NCBI GenBank assembly: GCA_019420585.1 | Contig: JAHZGX010000001.1 | Location: 1-64,000 of the forward strand | Reading direction: 5' to 3' | Length of the DNA: 64,000 nucleotides | Source: Prevotellaceae bacterium | Lineage (GTDB): Bacteria; Bacteroidota; Bacteroidia; Bacteroidales; Bacteroidaceae | Part shown: positions 35,795-43,598 of the stretch, in pieces | Layout of the letters: each line of letters opens with the position of its first letter | Position numbering within the stretch: the first letter of the stretch is position 1 | Position numbers and translations under genes: made by a program | The notes under the pieces: generated by a model | What the model saw: only the letters and a program-made list of their open reading frames with translations | Database searches by the model: none | What the model was told of the DNA's origin: nothing

Positions 35795-36716
35795 CCTGCC
35801 CCTGTTTCTGCTGTTGCTCCTCTTTTCCTCCTGCTATTATCGCGGACAAGAGTCGGGCTTGTATGAGGTCAATGATAACTTCGTGGTCACTGCCGACACG
35901 CTGCACCTGCAGGCGCAGCAGCCTCTGCACAATATGTCCAGCTCCTTTGTCCCCCTGACCGACAGCCTTTTCCTGCTCAAGGGAGAGGAACTTGTCATTG
36001 CACAGATAACGGTAATCCCGGAGGATTCTGTGGACAGCGTGTGGGTGAAGGTGGCGCGCGACCAGTATCTTATGGGCTGGACTCACGAACATGTACTGCT
36101 TTCCGGTGTGGTGCCTAACGATCCGATCAGCCGTTTCATCTACGTGTTCAGCCTGCGTCATCTGCCTTACTTTGCCGGCCTGATGGCACTGGCTCTCTTC
36201 CTGTTTCTGGCTCGTCATGTGCGCCATGCCAGCATTCATGTGTTCTTGCTCAATGATATTGCCTCTGCATATCCCACCTTGCTCACGGTGGCGCTTGGTG
36301 GTGCGGCTGTCCTGTATGCACACATACAGCGTTTCGCCCCCGACATGTGGGTGCGCTTTTATTACCATCCTACTCTCAACCCATTTTCCCTGCCTCTCGT
36401 GCTCTGCTTCTTCGTGCTCCTTTTTTGGCTGATTCTGATACTTTCCATGGCGGTGGTCGATGAGGTGCTTGGCCAGTTGCCCTTGGGTGAGGCTCTCTTT
36501 TACCTGCTTACCCTCTTGGGCATCTGCATGTGCCTTTACACCCTTTTTTCCATGGCGGCATTTTACTGGGCAGGGGTGGTGCTCTACGTTTTGTTTGTCC
36601 TTGTGGCGCTGTGCCGCTTCTTCCTTAAGTTCCGTCCGCGTTACGTATGTGGGCATTGCGGATGCAAGATGCATTCTTTGGGTACGTGCCCTCATTGTGG
36701 TGCGTGCAATGTGTAA
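35787..36716 (+). CDS. Zinc-ribbon membrane lipoprotein of unknown function
   Basis: A protein of 309 residues overlapping the U32 gene by 8 nt. It has a lipoprotein-like N-terminus (FLLLLLFSSC), an SH3-like extracytoplasmic region (about 25-115, ending WTHEHVLLSG), about five or six membrane helices (about 120-290), and a C-terminal zinc ribbon CGHCGCKM...CPHCG. I do not recognise a function. Similar zinc-ribbon/SH3 proteins occur in Bacteroides without assigned roles. Confidence 0.8.
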   Translation: MRNLPLFLLLLLFSSCYYRGQESGLYEVNDNFVVTADTLHLQAQQPLHNMSSSFVPLTDSLFLLKGEELVIAQITVIPEDSVDSVWVKVARDQYLMGWTHEHVLLSGVVPNDPISRFIYVFSLRHLPYFAGLMALALFLFLARHVRHASIHVFLLNDIASAYPTLLTVALGGAAVLYAHIQRFAPDMWVRFYYHPTLNPFSLPLVLCFFVLLFWLILILSMAVVDEVLGQLPLGEALFYLLTLLGICMCLYTLFSMAAFYWAGVVLYVLFVLVALCRFFLKFRPRYVCGHCGCKMHSLGTCPHCGACNV

Positions 36717-36786
36717 TCTGTGTGGAATGTTCTCTTCCTGATGTTGATTTTTGCCTGCATTTCTTGCCTTTCCCCCTTATTTTGTG

Positions 36787-36794
36787 TAAATTTG
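36787..36794 (+). promoter_or_regulatory. -7 box of the GH76 gene
   Basis: TAAATTTG, about 90 nt before the ATG at 36885. A TTG lies about 20 nt upstream. Confidence 0.6.
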
Positions 36795-36884
36795 TGGCAA
36801 GATGAGGCTCTCCATGCACCGGGGAATTCCCTGTTTCGAGTGCCCTTCGACTAAGGACAACAGCAACTATAACCATATCCTAAG

Positions 36885-39800
36885 ATGAACAAAAAAGCAT
36901 TTTTTGTGCCGTGGCGCGTATGCGTGGTGGCACTGACGTTGGCTTCCGCATGGTTCGGACAGATGGAAGCCTGGGCTTTGGAGAGTGGACAGACCCTCCG
37001 TATCGGTCAGGGAACATTCTCCATTATGCCGAAGAATTCCTCGCTTGATGCAGGTGCACAGATTGAGACATGGACTGATGCGCAGACCAACTCGCAGCGT
37101 TGGGTACTCCAGAGTGCGGGCTCCACCACTTTCTATTTGGTCAATGCCTATACGAACTATTACCTGGCTTGCGTGGGAAGCGTTACTTCTGGAGCCTCCA
37201 TCAGTGCGCAGGACCGTACCAGTGCCGTCAGCCGTGGACGTTGGGAATTGGTTCCTGTGGAGGGCAAGGACAATCAGTACGTCATCTATGCCAACACCAC
37301 ACGGCGCTATGCCTTGTCCAGTTCCGAGGAAATTGCCGATGGCGGCACTCTGAAGCTGGTGTCGGTGGACAAGGCGGACTCGTCTCAGTACGTGTGGACT
37401 GTGGAGGAGTGTCCCACCCGTGAGAATACGCTCACGCCTGAGGTGCGTGACGACATGATGGAAAAATGGAAAGACCATTATTACCATAAGGCCAACACCG
37501 GCTACGTGATAGGCAGTGGCGGATGGTGGGGCGACGCTGAGATGTTTGAGGTGGTACTTGATGCCTTGGAGACAACCGGCGATCAGCAGTATGCCACCAT
37601 GTTTGAGAATCTCTACCAGAATTTCATCTCCCGCAAGACTGGCAACTGGATAACCGGCAGCGGCTATAATGAGTACAACGATGACATTGCCTGGATGTGC
37701 ATCGCCTGTGTGCGTGCCTACCTCATGACAGGGGTCACCAAGTACTTGTCAACAGCGAAGAGCAACTTCGATGGCATGTACAAGCGGGCTGCCACATACG
37801 ACAACGGGACGCTGGTATGGAAGCAGGGCAACGGGGGAACCAACTCTTGCATCAACGGTCCTGCTGCCGTGTGTGCCTGTTACTTAGGCATAGCGCTCAA
37901 CAATGAGAGTTATTTCCAGAAGGCTCAGACCATTTACGCCGGAGAGCGAGGCCTGCTTTATAACATCAACAGCCAGGGTGTGTTCAACGGACAGGTGTAT
38001 GACAGCGGTGACCCGGTGAAGGGCACTGTGGGAAACACCTGGTCATCCACCTACAACCAAGGCACCAGCCTGGGAGCAGCAGTCATGCTGTATGAGCATT
38101 TCGGCAAGGAGCAGTACCGCACCGATGCTGATGCCATCATGAACTGGACGGCGAAGAACCTGGCCAACAGCCACGGAATCATCAAGGTGTGCCAGACTGT
38201 CAACGGCGACCTTACGGGCTTCAAGGGCATTCTCATGCGCTATGTGCGCCGCTATGCTGCCTCTCTGGGGCACCCCGAGTGGTACAGTTGGCTGGCACGA
38301 AACGGCTATCATGCCTGGAACAACCGAAATTCCAAGGGTATATGCATGTCGGCATGGCTGACAAAGACCACCGAGAACTTTTATCATTCAGACGGCGGAA
38401 ACTTTGATGGTGACGGCGTGGGAGCCTTCACGGCTGTGTCTGCGGCCTTCAATGCACACTTGGGCGTGGTGGACGAGAGAGACGCTTACAGCCCCATGCA
38501 GGCAGAGGAGTTCAATTTCCTGCGTGGCACCCCCATCCACTCCACCGGCAATGATGATGACGGCACCGGTTATGCCGGAGCCATGCGTAAGGACAACTAT
38601 GTGGGTTACCGCAATGTGGATTTCTCTTCGGACTATGCTTCCCATCTCATTCTGCGCGCACGTCTTTATCGCCTCACCTCCACGGTGAATGTCTATATTG
38701 ACGCTCCTTCGGCCACTCAGGGTACGCTGATTTGTACCGTGAAGCCTCAGGACACTGCCGACCGTGAGGGATGGGTTACGCTTGAGCGTGCATTGGACAT
38801 GCCTGTCACCGGCAGGCACGATGTTTATTTTGTGGCTACGGGAAGCACCGGTATTGATCTCGCCGATCTCAACTGGTTCAAGTTTGCGGCCAGGAACACT
38901 CTTTATCATGACGTGGTGACACCCTTCGGCAAAATGACTACCTCACTGACTGATGAAGGTCAAACCCTGGCCTTGCTTACCGACGGCAATCCTACAACGC
39001 AGTTTGGCGGCATCATGCAGGAGGGAGTTGAGTCTTGGATTCAGTATGATGCGCCTGCACCGGTGCTCCTGCAGGGGTATTCCCTGTTCTCGGGACTTAC
39101 TGTTGGAGCCGATCCTGCAGGCTGGACGTTGCTGGGCAGTACTGACGGCAAGGACTGGCACACCATTCATGAAGTGCCCGAGGCGGGCATTGTTGCGCGC
39201 GGGCAGAGGGTGATGTTTGACGTGCAGCCCACCGGGCAGTACAGCCATTTCCGCCTAGTACTCCATGCCAATGAAATCCAGACCGCCTTCCGCCTGGCCG
39301 AGTGGCAACTCATGGGACGTTCCATAGACCCGGTAGACATCACTGCCGATGGCGGGAGTGCAGACTCCGGAGAGTCTCTCATTGACCATCAGGGGCTGAC
39401 CCCCGTGCCTGTACCTGACGGTGGAGTGGTGTATCGCGCGGCAGGCAATTACATGCTCACTCATTATACCCTTACCACCGATGCCGATGCAGCACCCTCA
39501 TCCTGGGTGCTGGAGGGTTCCAACAACGGTACCGTGTGGAAGACCATCGATGAACACACCGAGGTTCTCTTTCCCTATCCTGCCACTACGGCCACCTTTA
39601 AGGTACAGCCGGGACAGGCTTATGTGTGGTATCGCCTGCGCATGACGGGCAGTGAGGAGAGCCGGCTGGCTCAGTGGCAGATGTTCGGCACGCTGGATGC
39701 CGGCACCTTCTATCCCGATGTGACCCAGCTCTTCAGTATCACCGGCCCCGATGGCAGCAACCAGGACGCACTGCTGGATGACAATGCCATGACCACCGCC

Positions 39801-40796
39801 ACCGTGAGCGGCGACAGTCTGTACTGGCTGATGGAGTCTCCCATGACGATACGCCCCATTGCTTATTCCGTGATAGCCTCGGCAGACAGAGAGCAGACTC
39901 CTACGGCCGTGAGTGTCAGGGGACTTGATTCAGAAGGCAATGCCACTGTGCTTTCCACGCGCAGCCTCTCGCTCAATGCCCGTGGATCACGTTACACAAG
40001 CACCATGTCCACCAGCAAGAGTTTCGACCGCTTCCAGTTGCTCGTCACTCAGACGGGCGATCCGGAGGGCAAGGCGGCCTCGCTCGCGGCCTTTGAACTC
40101 TACGGCACGACCTTTGCGCAACCCGGCACGGAGCAGATGCCTGCGCCTGAAAGCGTGACGGCATCGGCTGAGGGAGTCAGTGCGGCAGAGACGGTGAGCA
40201 AACTCAACGACCAAAACAGACTCACGGGTTACAGGGCCGATTTCGCTGATTCTGTCTGGGTGACCTTCTCCTATGCCGCTCCTACCTGCATCGAGACCTA
40301 TTCGCTGACGGCAGGTAAGGACAAGGCTGAATGCGATCCTGTGGACTGGGAGTTGCAGGGGTCGGTTGACGGAACTGAATGGGTAACCCTTGACCAACGT
40401 GAGGGACAGGCTTTCTCACACCGTTATGTCACCCAGTTCTATTCTCTTGACCGTCCTGCCACCTACACCCATTACCGCCTGTTGGTAAGCCGAGTGAACG
40501 GTGGGGCACAGTTGCAGTTGACCGAGATGCAGTTGCTCAGCATGAACGTGGGCACATCTTTGCTCCCCACACCCGAGTCTTTGGGCACTGCAGGCATGCA
40601 GGTGCAGGGGCGTCAAGTGCGTATTGATGCTCCCCAGGCAGGCACCTTCTGCGTGTATGATTTGCAGGGACGCATGCTTGAAGCACAGCGCGTGGAGTCC
40701 GGACAGTGTGTTCTGCCTCTGCCTGATGTTCAAGGCATCGTGGTGCTTGTCCTGCGTATGCAGAGTGGCACGCTGGTGCGTAAGGTGCGCCTGTGA
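36885..40796 (+). CDS. Secreted GH76-family alpha-mannanase with binding modules
   Basis: A predicted endo-alpha-1,6-mannanase of 1303 residues acting outside the cell. In order: signal peptide; ricin-like beta-trefoil (about 35-175, e.g. AQTNSQRWVLQ and YVWTVEE); GH76 catalytic domain (about 185-515) with the paired catalytic aspartates in YNEYNDDIAWM (about 266-267); a CBM6-like module (AEEFNFLRGTPIHST to DLADLNWFKF, about 535-670); three or four discoidin (F5/8C)-like modules (WTLLGSTDGKDWHTI, WVLEGSNNGTVWKTI, WELQGSVDGTEWVTL); and a tail VYDLQGRML...GTLVRKVRL typical of surface sorting. No SusC/SusD pair is nearby, so it is not in a classic utilisation locus here. Yeast or host mannan is the likely substrate, by family. 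Confidence 0.92.
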   Translation: MNKKAFFVPWRVCVVALTLASAWFGQMEAWALESGQTLRIGQGTFSIMPKNSSLDAGAQIETWTDAQTNSQRWVLQSAGSTTFYLVNAYTNYYLACVGSVTSGASISAQDRTSAVSRGRWELVPVEGKDNQYVIYANTTRRYALSSSEEIADGGTLKLVSVDKADSSQYVWTVEECPTRENTLTPEVRDDMMEKWKDHYYHKANTGYVIGSGGWWGDAEMFEVVLDALETTGDQQYATMFENLYQNFISRKTGNWITGSGYNEYNDDIAWMCIACVRAYLMTGVTKYLSTAKSNFDGMYKRAATYDNGTLVWKQGNGGTNSCINGPAAVCACYLGIALNNESYFQKAQTIYAGERGLLYNINSQGVFNGQVYDSGDPVKGTVGNTWSSTYNQGTSLGAAVMLYEHFGKEQYRTDADAIMNWTAKNLANSHGIIKVCQTVNGDLTGFKGILMRYVRRYAASLGHPEWYSWLARNGYHAWNNRNSKGICMSAWLTKTTENFYHSDGGNFDGDGVGAFTAVSAAFNAHLGVVDERDAYSPMQAEEFNFLRGTPIHSTGNDDDGTGYAGAMRKDNYVGYRNVDFSSDYASHLILRARLYRLTSTVNVYIDAPSATQGTLICTVKPQDTADREGWVTLERALDMPVTGRHDVYFVATGSTGIDLADLNWFKFAARNTLYHDVVTPFGKMTTSLTDEGQTLALLTDGNPTTQFGGIMQEGVESWIQYDAPAPVLLQGYSLFSGLTVGADPAGWTLLGSTDGKDWHTIHEVPEAGIVARGQRVMFDVQPTGQYSHFRLVLHANEIQTAFRLAEWQLMGRSIDPVDITADGGSADSGESLIDHQGLTPVPVPDGGVVYRAAGNYMLTHYTLTTDADAAPSSWVLEGSNNGTVWKTIDEHTEVLFPYPATTATFKVQPGQAYVWYRLRMTGSEESRLAQWQMFGTLDAGTFYPDVTQLFSITGPDGSNQDALLDDNAMTTATVSGDSLYWLMESPMTIRPIAYSVIASADREQTPTAVSVRGLDSEGNATVLSTRSLSLNARGSRYTSTMSTSKSFDRFQLLVTQTGDPEGKAASLAAFELYGTTFAQPGTEQMPAPESVTASAEGVSAAETVSKLNDQNRLTGYRADFADSVWVTFSYAAPTCIETYSLTAGKDKAECDPVDWELQGSVDGTEWVTLDQREGQAFSHRYVTQFYSLDRPATYTHYRLLVSRVNGGAQLQLTEMQLLSMNVGTSLLPTPESLGTAGMQVQGRQVRIDAPQAGTFCVYDLQGRMLEAQRVESGQCVLPLPDVQGIVVLVLRMQSGTLVRKVRL

Positions 40797-40821
40797 GGAG
40801 AATGTCTTTTTCACGTTAATT

Positions 40822-40889
40822 ATCCCAAATCGGACATTGTTTGGACAAGCAAGGGAAATGTATCTCGGTCTAATGACCTGATTTGGGAT
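40822..40889. repeat. 10-bp inverted repeat after the GH76 gene
   Basis: ATCCCAAATC (40822-40831) and GATTTGGGAT (40880-40889) are exact complements 48 nt apart, immediately before the terminator hairpin. The purpose is unclear; it may be an outer stem of the terminator region. Confidence 0.45.
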
Positions 40890-40897
40890 TATGTAGG

Positions 40898-40940
40898 AAA
40901 TCCTCCTGTGGCAAATCGCTGCAGGAGGATTTTCTTTCCT
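40898..40940 (+). terminator. Intrinsic terminator of the GH76 gene
   Basis: 11-bp arms AAATCCTCCTG/CAGGAGGATTT with a 13-nt loop, followed by TTCTTTCC. Confidence 0.85.
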
Positions 40941-41118
40941 TTGTCAATGTAGCGTCATCCAAGAGCGTACAGACCAGTCCCATGGTCTGATGAAATGATG
41001 AAAGGGAAGGGCAGCATAGTAGCCGGGAGAAAGTCCGATACGCTCACAAAACAATATCATAAGTATTATGAATTCAGTGTGTATTTTTTTCGTCATAATA
41101 TTTTTTGTATGAAATAAA

Positions 41119-41149
41119 TTGTTATATTTTCATAAAAGATGTACCTTTG
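41119..41149 (+). promoter_or_regulatory. Promoter of the polysaccharide locus
   Basis: TTG (41119-41121), 20 nt, then TACCTTTG (41142-41149). It is the only clear promoter before upxY. No inverted repeats of the kind that flank invertible Bacteroides capsule promoters were found around it. Confidence 0.75.
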
Positions 41150-41156
41150 TGCAGGC

Positions 41157-41384
41157 ATATGTTAAAGCATCCATGCGGAGCCTTGGCCACACGGATTTCT
41201 ATCTTGTGCGGCCTCTTGTGATGACGCGATATATGCACAGGCTTACAACAGACATGCTTGGGTCAGGCGTGGGTTGAGTTCCGAGGCCATTGGTTGTGCG
41301 GGCAAGCCGAATTTGCCTCACGTTGCAGGACTGCAGCGTGGGGGGGGGGGGGTAAAAGTATGTTTATATGTAAACAGATGACAT
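41157..41384 (+). promoter_or_regulatory. Long leader of upxY with hairpin and G13 tract
   Basis: About 235 nt of leader. It holds two tiny overlapping frames (41159-41221 and 41221-41277, joined as TGATG). A hairpin with 10-nt arms CACGTTGCAG/CTGCAGCGTG (41319-41340) has a last base that is also the first of 13 consecutive G (41340-41352). UpxY-type proteins act on the leader of their own operon, so this is the expected target region. Confidence 0.6.
41340..41352 (+). repeat. Homopolymeric tract of 13 G
   Basis: Thirteen consecutive G in an otherwise mixed leader, 32 nt before the upxY start codon. A tract of this length is prone to slipped-strand length change. Confidence 0.9.
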
Positions 41385-41930
41385 GTGGAAAAGGAATGTG
41401 ACGCAACCTCTCATTGGTATGCCTTGAAAGTATACTTCAATAAAGTTTCCGACATGGAGGATGTGCTGAAGTCAGAGGGGATAGAAAGTTATGTACCCCG
41501 CATGACAAAGCCCGGCTGCAGCGGGACAGGAACCAACAATTCGGAACCGGCAATCACTTCGTTGATGTTTTTTCGTTCCTCACAGGCATATGCGGGAAAA
41601 CTTCAAGAGGCTGTCAGAGGCAAGGCCATGGTATACACACGCCGCTCCGAGACAGGCTGGGTGCCTGCTGCCATCAGTGACAGAGAGATGAATGTCTTCC
41701 GTCTGGTGGTTTCTTCGGGTGAGGATGGCTTGGAATACTTTTCTGAGGATTCGCGCATCTTCCGCAAGGGAATGCATGTGAGAGTGACGGGAGGCCCGTT
41801 CCGTGGTGCCGAGGGTTGCATCGTGCGGATAAAGGGAAACCGCCGCCTCATAGTTTCCATACACGGAGTCTGTGCCGTGGCCACGTCCTACATTCCCCAG
41901 TGTTTCCTTGAGAAAGTGGAGGAAGAGTGA
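41385..41930 (+). CDS. UpxY-like NusG-family antiterminator
   Basis: A transcription elongation/antitermination factor of 181 residues, the size of Bacteroides UpxY proteins. The NusG N-terminal domain starts WYALKVYFNKVSDMEDVL, and the C-terminal KOW region reads GMHVRVTGGPFRGAEGCIVRI (in parts, about residues 130-150). An in-frame TGA at 41379-41381 leaves GTG 41385 as the first usable start. In Bacteroides these proteins let RNA polymerase read through the leader of the adjacent capsule operon. No recognisable upxZ follows, which is unusual for a Bacteroides fragilis-type arrangement. Confidence 0.9.
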   Translation: MEKECDATSHWYALKVYFNKVSDMEDVLKSEGIESYVPRMTKPGCSGTGTNNSEPAITSLMFFRSSQAYAGKLQEAVRGKAMVYTRRSETGWVPAAISDREMNVFRLVVSSGEDGLEYFSEDSRIFRKGMHVRVTGGPFRGAEGCIVRIKGNRRLIVSIHGVCAVATSYIPQCFLEKVEEE

Positions 41931-42091
41931 CTCGGCATCTCCTGTTGCAGTTCTTCAAAGACCGTAGCATCTATTACTCCACTTTTGCCATACGCGAACA
42001 AGCCCCTGCATTACTGTTGCCAACTTCCGCAAAGCCATCGACAATGCCTGGTTCACCGGGAAAGACTGACATTTCAATGCAGCAGGCTGCA

Positions 42092-42157
42092 ATGGCCAAC
42101 GAAGCCGCTTGCAATGGTCAACGAAGCCGCTTACGATGACCAATGCAGCCGCTTACG
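42092..42157 (+). repeat. Three 22-bp tandem repeats
   Basis: Units start at 42092, 42114 and 42136, with the shared pattern ATGRYCAAYGMAGCCGCTT followed by GCA or ACG. A partial unit precedes them (from about 42072) and ATGA starts a fourth. The motif resembles the TGGCC-ATGAAG repeat at 508 and 11102. Confidence 0.8.
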
Positions 42158-42350
42158 ATGAAAAGTATAGTTTATCCGGTATTTCGGGCAAGTTTGCACA
42201 GATAGTTTACACCATACAACTACAGACCTTTAGCATGACTTCCCATCTTCCATCTTGAGTATACAGAAACAAAGAAATTTATCTGTATATGTTTTTTGTA
42301 TTCAAATTCATCCCACTGATAGTGAACCGATAAAACAATAAATTTACCGG

Positions 42351-42515
42351 ATGCCTACACAATCTGAAAATACGAGACGCATTGCTAAGAATACACTGAT
42401 GTTATATATACGCATGCTTTTCTGCATCAGCATGAACTTTGCCTCTGAGACGCAGGACATAGAGAAGTGGTCAGGTCGGGTAAAATGCAGTTTTTTTAAT
42501 GTCTTTTCATGGTAG
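42351..42515 (+). pseudogene. Flippase-type gene 5' remnant, copy A
   Basis: The frame starts MPTQSENTRRIAKNTLMLYI, the usual beginning of Bacteroidales polysaccharide flippases (MATE/PST type), but ends after 54 codons. The first 120 bp align with 44666-44785, including the shared end IEKW. The rest of the gene is missing. Confidence 0.7.
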
Positions 42516-42582
42516 TATGATAAGAATGTAAACACGATAGCAGGTATCTATCCTCTGCGAGATGTTAAAATTCACAATATTG

Positions 42583-42614
42583 TTTGCGTCAATCAATAGA
42601 AAGGTGTATATTTG
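42583..42614 (+). promoter_or_regulatory. Promoter of the three-gene cassette
   Basis: TTTG (42583-42586), 20 nt, then TATATTTG (42607-42614). This is a full match to the Bacteroidetes consensus, so the cassette can be transcribed independently of the polysaccharide promoter. Confidence 0.8.
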
Positions 42615-42653
42615 TATGGTTAATAGTAAATTCAAGATACTTGAAGAATATTT

Positions 42654-43415
42654 ATGTGCAAATTGAAACCATATACAGAAGCAATGGACAATAGAAATGT
42701 GTCTGTTGCGTTTCGGTTTGATTTTTACAGCATGCCCTCTTTCCGAAACTCCTTTGTGGAACAGGTTAAAAGCAGTTTTGCCTTAAACGGGTTTACGGAA
42801 CGGTTGTTGACAGAAGAAGAGAAACAGACAATAAATATAGATGCCGTTTGCGATATCCTGGACAATTCCATAGAAGAGATGCTCAGCAAAAAGGTCTACA
42901 AGTTGGAACTTACTTTACCTCAAGACAGAGCCTCGGTTGATGTGTACATAAGTCCTTACTTTCTGTATGCACATTGCTCACGCAAACAGAACAAAGAATT
43001 GTCTTGGGATGAATTAAACAAAGTATTTCGTCTGCTGAAAGACAACGTCCAGCAAATTGATTTGCAGAATATGGCATGTATTACTGTTTTCCAGGCAGAA
43101 GTCGGTGGCAAGGAATTATGGCAAGTATTCGATCATGACGCATTTCCAACATTGGATGTGGAGACAATGACCGTGGGGCGCTATGCAGATAGTCACCAGT
43201 ATGATAACATTGTTGCAGAACTGGTGAGGATTGTAAAAATAGGTACGTGTCAACAAGCGGACGGATCGGAAATAAATCCATGTTACCTTGTGAATATCAC
43301 TTCCATAGGAAATCTGCAGGACAAGAATTCGTTCTTGGGAGATGTGCCTTGCGAGGAAGTCATGAAACAATTATATGAAAAGTCCTGCGAAGAAGCCACA
43401 AAATGTTTTAAATAG
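42654..43415 (+). CDS. Cassette gene 1: unknown protein
   Basis: A protein of 253 residues, or 243 if ATG 42684 (MDNRNVSVAFRF) is used. I do not recognise it with confidence. It appears soluble: no signal peptide, no membrane helices, mixed alpha/beta. A hydrophobic strand opens the protein (VSVAFRFDFYSMPSF). A central strand-rich region (LELTLPQDRASVDVYISPYF) and a terminal helix (EEVMKQLYEKSCEEATKCF) follow. The overall layout loosely recalls the sporadically distributed TIGR04255 family, but that is only an impression. It is the first of three closely spaced genes behind a consensus promoter, and it is AT-rich. Confidence 0.75.
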   Translation: MCKLKPYTEAMDNRNVSVAFRFDFYSMPSFRNSFVEQVKSSFALNGFTERLLTEEEKQTINIDAVCDILDNSIEEMLSKKVYKLELTLPQDRASVDVYISPYFLYAHCSRKQNKELSWDELNKVFRLLKDNVQQIDLQNMACITVFQAEVGGKELWQVFDHDAFPTLDVETMTVGRYADSHQYDNIVAELVRIVKIGTCQQADGSEINPCYLVNITSIGNLQDKNSFLGDVPCEEVMKQLYEKSCEEATKCFK

Positions 43416-43419
43416 CATC

Positions 43420-43596
43420 ATGGTAAAAAAGCAACGCGAATCAAATAACACTCTCAGTGATAGTGTATTTATTCCCCGTGGAAGTGTTGGACCTGTAATA
43501 TCTGGAGTAGTACGGAGCATACATGTTCAAGCCTATACCAAACGTCCCCTCTCTGCAGGGACAAAGGCTTATCGGGAAATTGGATATGACAGATAG
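43420..43596 (+). CDS. Cassette gene 2: 58-residue unknown protein
   Basis: A short frame starting MVKKQRESNNTLSDSVFIPR and ending AYREIGYDR. It begins 4 nt after the stop of cassette gene 1 and stops 2 nt before cassette gene 3. That packing, together with uninterrupted frame use, argues for a real gene. It is basic, soluble-looking and unlike anything I recognise. The frame is open upstream to an ATG at 43375, which would overlap gene 1. It could be an adaptor or antitoxin-like partner; this is speculation. Confidence 0.6.
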   Translation: MVKKQRESNNTLSDSVFIPRGSVGPVISGVVRSIHVQAYTKRPLSAGTKAYREIGYDR

Positions 43597-43598
43597 TA

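Larger units (their letters stand above)
41931..42653. other. Gene-poor gap with repeats and a flippase remnant
   Basis: About 720 bases between upxY and the cassette. It contains 22-bp tandem repeats, a fragment of a flippase-type gene and a consensus promoter, each listed separately. A 70-codon frame (41927-42139) overlaps the upxY stop but runs straight through the tandem repeats and has no recognisable features. Confidence 0.6.

Noticed and set aside
41119..41149. Invertible promoter as in Bacteroides fragilis capsule loci
   Set aside because: No inverted repeat pair flanking the promoter was found and no invertase gene is in the window.
41927..42139. 70-codon frame overlapping the upxY stop, as a candidate upxZ
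   Set aside because: It bears no resemblance to UpxZ, is shorter, and runs into the 22-bp tandem repeats.
42092..42157. CRISPR array
   Set aside because: The 22-bp units are directly adjacent with no unique spacers, and no cas genes are present.
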